Below the pieces are notes generated by a model, which worked only from the letters and a program-made list of their open reading frames with translations, made no database searches and had not been told where the DNA came from. Made by a program: the position numbers and the translations under genes. Below, one piece after another: positions 59,292 to 64,000 of a DNA stretch of 64,000 nucleotides. The stretch is from SZUA-442 sp051011415 (GTDB lineage Bacteria > Actinomycetota > Acidimicrobiia > Spongiisociales > UBA5794), in contig JBPCTY010000147.1 of NCBI GenBank assembly GCA_051011415.1, forward strand, positions 10,372 to 74,371, read 5' to 3'. Each line of letters begins with the position of its first letter. Position 1 is the stretch's first letter.

Positions 59292-60128
59292 ATGCTCGAT
59301 GGGAAGAGGCTGCTGATCACAGGCGTGCTCACAGACGACTCGATCGCGTGGCACACAGCACGCGTGGCGCAGGAACAGGGAGCCGAAGTAGTGCTCACCG
59401 GTTTCGGCAGAGGGCTGTCGCTGACACGTCGCTCATCAAAGCGGCTGCCAACCGAAGCGGATGTCTATGAGCTCGACATCAACGATGCGGATCACATGGA
59501 TGCACTGGTGGCAGCCATTGACGCAAAGTGGGGTGGACTCGACGGTGCACTGCATGCAATCGCATTTGCACCAGGAGATGCGCTCGGCGGCGAGTTCCTG
59601 AACACACCGGCTGAGTCTGCCAGCACTGCCTTCCTGACATCAGCATTCTCCTACAAGACGCTGGCAGTGGGCCTTCGGCCACTGTTCGAAAAGGCGGGAG
59701 GCGGAGCGATGGTCGGTCTTGACTTCGACAACTCTCTCGCATGGCCCGCATACGACTGGATGGGTGTTTCGAAGTCCGCACTGCAATCGGTGAACCGATA
59801 CCTTGCGAACTACCTCGGCGAGGAGAACGTCCGCGTCAACCTTGTCTCAGCTGGACCGCTTGCGACGGTTGCAGCGAAGTCGATTCCCGGGTTCGTTGCA
59901 TTCGAGAATCTGTGGCAGATCCGCGCTCCGCTCGGATGGGACCCTCACGATGCCGAACCAGTCGCAAAAATGGCGTGTGTGTTGATGTCAGACATGGCGG
60001 TATCGACGTCGGGAGAGATCGTTCACGTGGACGGCGGATTCCATGCGGTCGCTGCAGGTCCGTCAGAGGGCCATCTTCTCGCTCGCGCAATCGAAATAGC
60101 CGAAGACGAAGCCGTAGACGAGGGCTGA
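59292..60128 (+). CDS. fabI: Enoyl-ACP reductase (FabI/InhA type)
   Basis: Protein of 278 residues. It reduces enoyl-ACP with NADH in fatty-acid elongation. GKRLLITGVLTDDSIAWHTA, LDGALHAIAFAP, and YDWMGVSKSALQSVNRYLA with the catalytic Tyr-x6-Lys mark the FabI/InhA branch. ATG 59292 follows CTGGAGCGG. The reading frame also opens upstream but without conserved sequence. Confidence 0.95.
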   Translation: MLDGKRLLITGVLTDDSIAWHTARVAQEQGAEVVLTGFGRGLSLTRRSSKRLPTEADVYELDINDADHMDALVAAIDAKWGGLDGALHAIAFAPGDALGGEFLNTPAESASTAFLTSAFSYKTLAVGLRPLFEKAGGGAMVGLDFDNSLAWPAYDWMGVSKSALQSVNRYLANYLGEENVRVNLVSAGPLATVAAKSIPGFVAFENLWQIRAPLGWDPHDAEPVAKMACVLMSDMAVSTSGEIVHVDGGFHAVAAGPSEGHLLARAIEIAEDEAVDEG

Positions 60129-60164
60129 CGAGCCCGAAGCCCTAGACGATTGCCGGCTCACTGC

Positions 60165-61940
60165 CTATTCGGCGGCTGGGATTGCGACCGTAAAGGTTGC
60201 GCCGCCACCCACGGTCGGCTCAAACCAGACTCTTCCGTCCATCGCAACGACGAGTCCTTTCACGATGGAAAGCCCAAGCCCTGCCCCGCCCTTTGATCGC
60301 GTCGCGTGGGGCTGCAGCTGGGTGAATCGGTCAAACATTCGGTCGTGCTGCTCGTAGGGAATTCCTGGACCGTGGTCGATGACCGAAAGGTGTATTTCGC
60401 CCTTTGCCACCGCGGTGACCAGCTCCACTTCTGAGTCGCCGCCGTACTTGATGGCGTTGTCGACCAGGTTTGTGATCACTCGAGCGAGGTGGTCCGGGTC
60501 TGCAACAACCTTGCCGACGCCGGGGGTTGCTTCGTGGGCGACGGCGTCGCCGCCGGGAAGCGCTTCGAGCAGTTCTGCGATGAACGGTTCGAGCTCGAGT
60601 GTTTCTGGTCGCACGGGGAGCGAGTCGGCTTCGATACGAGACATGACGAGGAGGTCCTCGATGAGCGTTCGGAGCCGGTGTGATTGCTTTGCTGCCATTT
60701 CGACGAGCTGTACTGCACGTGGGTCTTCGGGCATGAGTTCGGGGCGCTGGAGCGTGCTCAGGGCTCCGATGATGCTCGTGAGCGGGGTGCGAAGTTCATG
60801 GGAGACCACCGACACGAAGTCGGTTTTGAGCTCGGCAAGCTCGGCCATCCGCTCGCTCGTCGAACGTGCGAGTTCGTATCGCGCCATCTGATTGAGTACC
60901 AGCGCTGCTGGTGCAGCGACGGACTCAAGCGTCTCGAGGTCTTCAGCGTCGAAGTCGTCCTCTTTGTCACCGACGAGGAGGACACCGATTGTTCGGTTCT
61001 CAACGCGCATGGCGACCGCTGCAATCCGACGAGCGTCGAGCTCGTCCGTCAAGCGGTCTCCTTCATGGGTTGCCATGTCATTGATCACGACAGGATCGCC
61101 ACCCATGAAGACCCTCGGTCCAACGCTGTTCTCGTTGAGCGGCATCGTGAAGTCATCTGCATGCACGGTGTGGCCCGCAGCCCATATCGGCGACATCAGG
61201 TTGAGGTGTTCGGTCTCCGGGTCGTAGAGCAACACCAGACCGACGCGTGCGTGTACCGACTCGGCCACCCGCCCTACAAGTTCGGGCAGCACCTCGTCGA
61301 GTTTGGTGCCCGCACCGATCGTTCGGGACACGTCATACAGCTGGCTGATCTCGCGTTCTTGTCGGCTCAGGACTGCCTCGCGAGCCGCAAGCTCCGTATA
61401 GGCGTCTGCCGTCTGCTGAAGCTGTGTTCGGATACCAATGGACACGAGGAGAACGAACACGACGGCAGCGAGAAAGGCGAGGAAGTTGACAAACGACCGC
61501 TCGACGTCGGTGCCTGAGTACTGGAAGATGGCGATCCCGTATGCGGCAGTGGCGGTCACTCCGACGGTCAGAAGTGCGCCGTTTCGCATGAGGGTTGCGG
61601 CAGCAAAGAAGGTCATCAGAAGGAACCCGATACCCGATGGCGCTTGACCTCTGGACACCTCGAAGACAAGGACCGCGAAGAGGGCGATGACCGTCCACGC
61701 CAGGAGGATCCAGTCCCCGAATCCTGTGCGAAGCAATCGGCGCCAAGGAGCGAAAGTGATGATCGTCATCCCGATCGTGAATGCGCTGATCATCACGACG
61801 AGCGCCGTGACGGTGAAATTCTCTGAGGTGACTGCCCAGATCGACAGGACGATCAGCCCAAACCACGAGATGATCAGGCCGGTGACGATTACGCGAAGCC
61901 GATAATCGATGATTGGGTCGTTGCGGTCGTTCACGCTCAT
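60165..61940 (-). CDS. Sensor histidine kinase with six membrane helices and a GAF domain
   Basis: Protein of 591 residues. Six N-terminal membrane helices (about 15-205), a coiled coil (ELAAREAVLSRQEREISQLY), a GAF domain (about 235-360), HisKA with SHELRTPLTSIIGALSTLQ, and HATPase with NLVDNAIKYGG, DHGPGIPYEQ and GGAGLGLSIVKGLV. No partner response regulator lies beside it; the one at 22094 is single-domain. GGGGGTAC precedes ATG 61940. Divergent from ddl. Confidence 0.9.
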   Translation of the reverse strand: MSVNDRNDPIIDYRLRVIVTGLIISWFGLIVLSIWAVTSENFTVTALVVMISAFTIGMTIITFAPWRRLLRTGFGDWILLAWTVIALFAVLVFEVSRGQAPSGIGFLLMTFFAAATLMRNGALLTVGVTATAAYGIAIFQYSGTDVERSFVNFLAFLAAVVFVLLVSIGIRTQLQQTADAYTELAAREAVLSRQEREISQLYDVSRTIGAGTKLDEVLPELVGRVAESVHARVGLVLLYDPETEHLNLMSPIWAAGHTVHADDFTMPLNENSVGPRVFMGGDPVVINDMATHEGDRLTDELDARRIAAVAMRVENRTIGVLLVGDKEDDFDAEDLETLESVAAPAALVLNQMARYELARSTSERMAELAELKTDFVSVVSHELRTPLTSIIGALSTLQRPELMPEDPRAVQLVEMAAKQSHRLRTLIEDLLVMSRIEADSLPVRPETLELEPFIAELLEALPGGDAVAHEATPGVGKVVADPDHLARVITNLVDNAIKYGGDSEVELVTAVAKGEIHLSVIDHGPGIPYEQHDRMFDRFTQLQPHATRSKGGAGLGLSIVKGLVVAMDGRVWFEPTVGGGATFTVAIPAAE

Positions 61941-61983
61941 GTACCCCCTCTCGCGAATTCCGAGACCGTTTCGTCGCACACGG

Positions 61984-61989
61984 TAACCT
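61984..61989 (+). promoter_or_regulatory. -10 TAACCT of leaderless ddl transcript
   Basis: TAACCT ends 6 bases before the ddl ATG at 61996; no Shine-Dalgarno sequence is visible. Confidence 0.5.
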
Positions 61990-61995
61990 CCCCGC

Positions 61996-63039
61996 ATGGC
62001 CCGGGTACTTCTTCTCTTCGGCGGTCGCTCGTCTGAACACGAGGTTTCGTGTTCGTCTGCGGTGTCCGTATTCGACGCGCTCGAAGGCGGTGCGCACCGA
62101 GTGATACCGGTCGGCATCGACAGGGCGGGAGAGTGGTTCCTTGCCGATTCGACGACTCGACCGTTCCGGGCTGAAGGGCGGCCGGTCACATTTGCTCTCC
62201 CAGATGGCCAGTTGCGGATTGGTGGCGAGCTTCTTGAGTTCGACGTCGCATTTCCTGTGATGCACGGTCCACACGGGGAAGATGGGACGGTGCAGGGGTT
62301 GCTCGAAACGGCGAACGTCCCCTATGTCGGATGCGGTGTCCTCGGCAGCGCACTTGCGATGGACAAGGATCTGGCGAAGACCGTTGTGGCAGCACGCGGT
62401 ATGGCGACTGCAGCGTGGCACACCGTGCACCGCGAACAGTGGGATGCCGACCCGGCGGCTGTCGTTGATGCGTCCGTGGCGTCGCTCTCGTTTCCCATGT
62501 TCGTAAAGCCCTCCGCACAAGGGTCATCGATTGGTGTCGGGAGAGTGGCCGACGAGACCGGTTTGAAAGACGCCATTGCCCAAGCGTTCAGATACGACGA
62601 CAAGGTCATTGTTGAGAACGGGATCGATGGCAGGGAAATCGAGGTCGCCGTGCTTGATGGGCCACAGATGTCGCTGCCGGGTGAAGTGCGGGTCGCCGGT
62701 GGGTGGTACACCTACGACGCGAAGTACGCCGACGAGTCCTCGGCGTTCGATGCACCAGCTGATCTCGCGGATGATCTCGCAGCGGAGGTTCGGATCTTGG
62801 CCGGGCGAGTGTTCACGGCGCTGGGTCTCAATGGGCTTGCACGCATCGACTTCTTCTACGATCGATCGACAGGGTCGTTTGTCTTCAACGAGGCAAACAC
62901 CATGCCTGGGTTCACATCGATCAGTGGGTTTCCGAAGATGTGGGCCGCTTCAGGATTGGCGTACCCGGAGTTGTGCAGCCATCTCGTGTCGGCGGCGATA
63001 GAGCAACATGCCTCCCGTAACCGGCTAGCGACGAGGTAG
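61996..63039 (+). CDS. ddl: D-alanine--D-alanine ligase
   Basis: Protein of 347 residues. It makes the D-Ala-D-Ala dipeptide of peptidoglycan with ATP. LLFGGRSSEHEVS, VMHGPHGEDGTVQGLLE, MDKDLAKTV, KPSAQGSSIGVGRV and FVFNEANTMPGFTSISGFP are canonical. The start is ATG 61996 (leaderless). The rest of the mur cluster is not in the window. Confidence 0.96.
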   Translation: MARVLLLFGGRSSEHEVSCSSAVSVFDALEGGAHRVIPVGIDRAGEWFLADSTTRPFRAEGRPVTFALPDGQLRIGGELLEFDVAFPVMHGPHGEDGTVQGLLETANVPYVGCGVLGSALAMDKDLAKTVVAARGMATAAWHTVHREQWDADPAAVVDASVASLSFPMFVKPSAQGSSIGVGRVADETGLKDAIAQAFRYDDKVIVENGIDGREIEVAVLDGPQMSLPGEVRVAGGWYTYDAKYADESSAFDAPADLADDLAAEVRILAGRVFTALGLNGLARIDFFYDRSTGSFVFNEANTMPGFTSISGFPKMWAASGLAYPELCSHLVSAAIEQHASRNRLATR

Positions 63040-63065
63040 TCGACGTCCTTTGTGCGGAGCGCCTG

Positions 63066-63299
63066 TTACAGACGCACGACAGGACAGGTGAGCGTGCGGA
63101 CGATGCCAGGCACCGGCTGGATCTTGGTGACGACCAGCATGCCGAGCGCATCGACGTCCGGTGCCTCAGCCGAAACGATGACGTCGTAGGGGCCGGTCAC
63201 CGCCTCTGAAGATTGCACGCCTTCGACGTCTGCAATGGCGCGGGCGACCTCGGAGGCCTTACCGGAATCGGTTTGAATCAGAACGAATGCTTGGACCAT
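63066..63299 (-). CDS. Stand-alone Lrp/AsnC-type ligand-binding (RAM) domain
   Basis: Protein of 77 residues. VQAFVLIQTDSGKASEVARA and GPYDVIVSAEAPDVDALGML match the RAM domain of Lrp/AsnC regulators without the DNA-binding half. Such single-domain proteins bind amino acids or join regulators. Convergent with ddl. Confidence 0.82.
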   Translation of the reverse strand: MVQAFVLIQTDSGKASEVARAIADVEGVQSSEAVTGPYDVIVSAEAPDVDALGMLVVTKIQPVPGIVRTLTCPVVRL

Positions 63300-63328
63300 G
63301 ATGCAAGCGTACTACGGGCGGGTGCGGG

Positions 63329-63541
63329 TCAGTAGCCGTCGCTACCGAAGCGGAGGTTGGTGGCATGTGCGGTGTCACCTTCACCGGTGAGATCGAATCG
63401 CACGCGCTGACCTTGGCGGAGGAAGCGGAACATCGACCCGTCGAGGCTCCCCGGCATCAGAAGCACCTCGGATCGGTCGTCATCGCGCACGATGACACCG
63501 ACGCCGGTTTTGTCGTCGTAAGCCTTTACGACGCCCTGCAT
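63329..63541 (-). CDS. Cold-shock-like OB-fold protein
   Basis: Protein of 70 residues: GVVKAYDDKTGVGVIVRDDD and GQRVRFDLTGEGDTAHATNL follow the CSD layout (strand GTVKWF..., ...V.F). The nucleic-acid-binding aromatics are mostly lost (KAYDDKTGVGVI for KWFNAEKGFGFI), so it is a divergent member. It overlaps the rpmB stop by one base (TGATG) and is co-translated with it. Confidence 0.7.
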   Translation of the reverse strand: MQGVVKAYDDKTGVGVIVRDDDRSEVLLMPGSLDGSMFRFLRQGQRVRFDLTGEGDTAHATNLRFGSDGY

Positions 63542-63729
63542 CAGACCTTTTCGACCTTGCCAGCCTTGATGCACGAGGTGCACACCCTGGCTCTGCGGGA
63601 GTTGTTCCCGTGCTTGACACGGATCTTCTGGATGTTTGGACGCCAGGTCTTGGACGACCGCTTGTGCGAGAAGCTGACCTGTTTACCTGTCCACGGCTCC
63701 TTGCCGCAAACCTCACATCTGTATGCCAT
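63541..63729 (-). CDS. rpmB: 50S ribosomal protein L28
   Basis: Protein of 62 residues. YRCEVCGKEPWTGKQVSFSH and WRPNIQKIRV are L28 signatures, with two CxxC pairs (CEVC, CTSC) as in the zinc-binding form. AGGAGGA precedes ATG 63729. Confidence 0.93.
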   Translation of the reverse strand: MAYRCEVCGKEPWTGKQVSFSHKRSSKTWRPNIQKIRVKHGNNSRRARVCTSCIKAGKVEKV

Positions 63730-63771
63730 CGGGGGAATCCTCCTGAGGTGGTGCCATTGAGGCGATGCGGG

Positions 63772-63799
63772 AGGTTAGCAGTGAGTGCGCTTTGTCACA
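63772..63799 (-). promoter_or_regulatory. Possible promoter of rpmB
   Basis: On the minus strand TGTGAC (63799-63794) and TAACCT (63777-63772) are separated by 16 bases, about 43 bases before the rpmB start. Confidence 0.4.
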
Positions 63800-63821
63800 C
63801 TGGTGTACCAACATCGTTGCC

Positions 63822-64000
63822 ATGGACAACGTCCCTCCACCGCATCGTACGCTCGCACACCTTGAAACTTTGCCGACCGAGCTCCTCGCGGGCATCGGTC
63901 CGACGTGGGTGTGCTGGTTCGGTGGGGTGGGCGTTTGTTTGGTTGTGGACCTCTTTCACACGCCACCGCGTCGATATCTCGATCGCACACACCTCACGCC
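63822..64000 (+). CDS. Possible start of an unknown protein, cut by the window edge
   Basis: From ATG 63822 the frame is open for 59 codons to the end of the window, reading MDNVPPPHRTLAHLETLPTE onward. No domain can be recognised. A longer sequence is needed to tell a gene from a chance frame. Confidence 0.3.
   Translation, partial: MDNVPPPHRTLAHLETLPTELLAGIGPTWVCWFGGVGVCLVVDLFHTPPRRYLDRTHLT

Noticed and set aside
60121..60143. Terminator between fabI and the histidine kinase (AGGGCT/AGCCCT)
   Set aside because: Six pairs, partly inside the coding end, no T tract; too weak.
1..64000. CRISPR arrays, insertion sequences, prophage or integrase genes
   Set aside because: I found no regular direct repeats with spacers, terminal inverted repeats with transposase motifs, or recombinase genes; the two Fe-S nucleases are not accompanied by cas genes.

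Overview
The window looks like chromosomal DNA of a non-flagellate actinobacterium, most simply a member of the Acidimicrobiia or a relative. I infer this from gene content: a mycothiol S-conjugate amidase, coenzyme F420 genes (a CofC/FbiD-like guanylyltransferase and an F420-type luciferase-like oxidoreductase), a RamB-type regulator beside the glyoxylate shunt, an AdnAB-type helicase-nuclease pair, VanW/PASTA proteins, and high GC content by eye. I see no insertion sequence, phage, integrase or CRISPR array. Genes are packed tightly, with many 1-8 base overlaps.

Layout. 1-4.2 kb: end of a VOC protein, tRNA-Gln and tRNA-Glu with a terminator, a VanW protein fused to calcium-type repeats, a cation/proton antiporter and an SDR. 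4.3-10.1 kb: a MalK-type ATPase and a minus-strand operon for an amino-acid ABC transporter (binding protein and permease), an epimerase-like VOC protein, CofC, a PIG-L deacetylase and a saccharopine-dehydrogenase-like protein. 10.2-16.2 kb: pyruvate kinase, a NifU-N-like protein and two tandem VanW/PASTA proteins. 16.3-25 kb: a Fe-S RecB-like nuclease, Mca, two P-loop GTPases with an MscS channel, a lipid kinase, a response regulator, P5C dehydrogenase and a secreted nuclease. 25.2-34.4 kb: a fatty-acid or sterol degradation cluster (SDRs, thiolase, quinone oxidoreductase, MaoC, two acyl-CoA dehydrogenases, a TetR regulator, an F420 oxidoreductase). 34.4-38.9 kb: aceA, aceB and ramB. 38.9-44.3 kb: divergent PQQ-type sugar dehydrogenases, then a coupled ribokinase, nucleoside hydrolase and CoA-transferase. 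44.3-48.6 kb: TrkA/Kef-like K+ transport, a tiny FlgM-like protein, DUF368, Dtd. 48.6-55.4 kb: AdnB-like, AdnA-like and a RecB-like nuclease. 55.4-57 kb: the most unusual region (below). 57-64 kb: a PH/SHOCT protein, an RNA methyltransferase, FabI/InhA, a histidine kinase, Ddl, L28 and small proteins.

The main candidate for something undescribed is a pair of large, densely structured, plus-strand RNAs (about 55532-55948 and 56637-56924) flanking an unknown lipoprotein gene. Neither locus holds a credible protein gene. The two share an upstream arrangement (two CGCGAAAA boxes exactly 20 bp apart, then AGCGTT 14 bp on), a 5' GGTTTACC, a 3' module with identical 40-base internal spacing, many GAAA or UUCG hairpin loops in the plus sense only, and a matching terminal hairpin. 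I do not recognise them as any RNA family I know.

A second window-wide signal is that at least sixteen starts have a TANNNT hexamer 6-7 bases upstream, which implies leaderless transcripts. I used this to choose several start codons. All functions below are read from sequence motifs by eye; no database search was possible.
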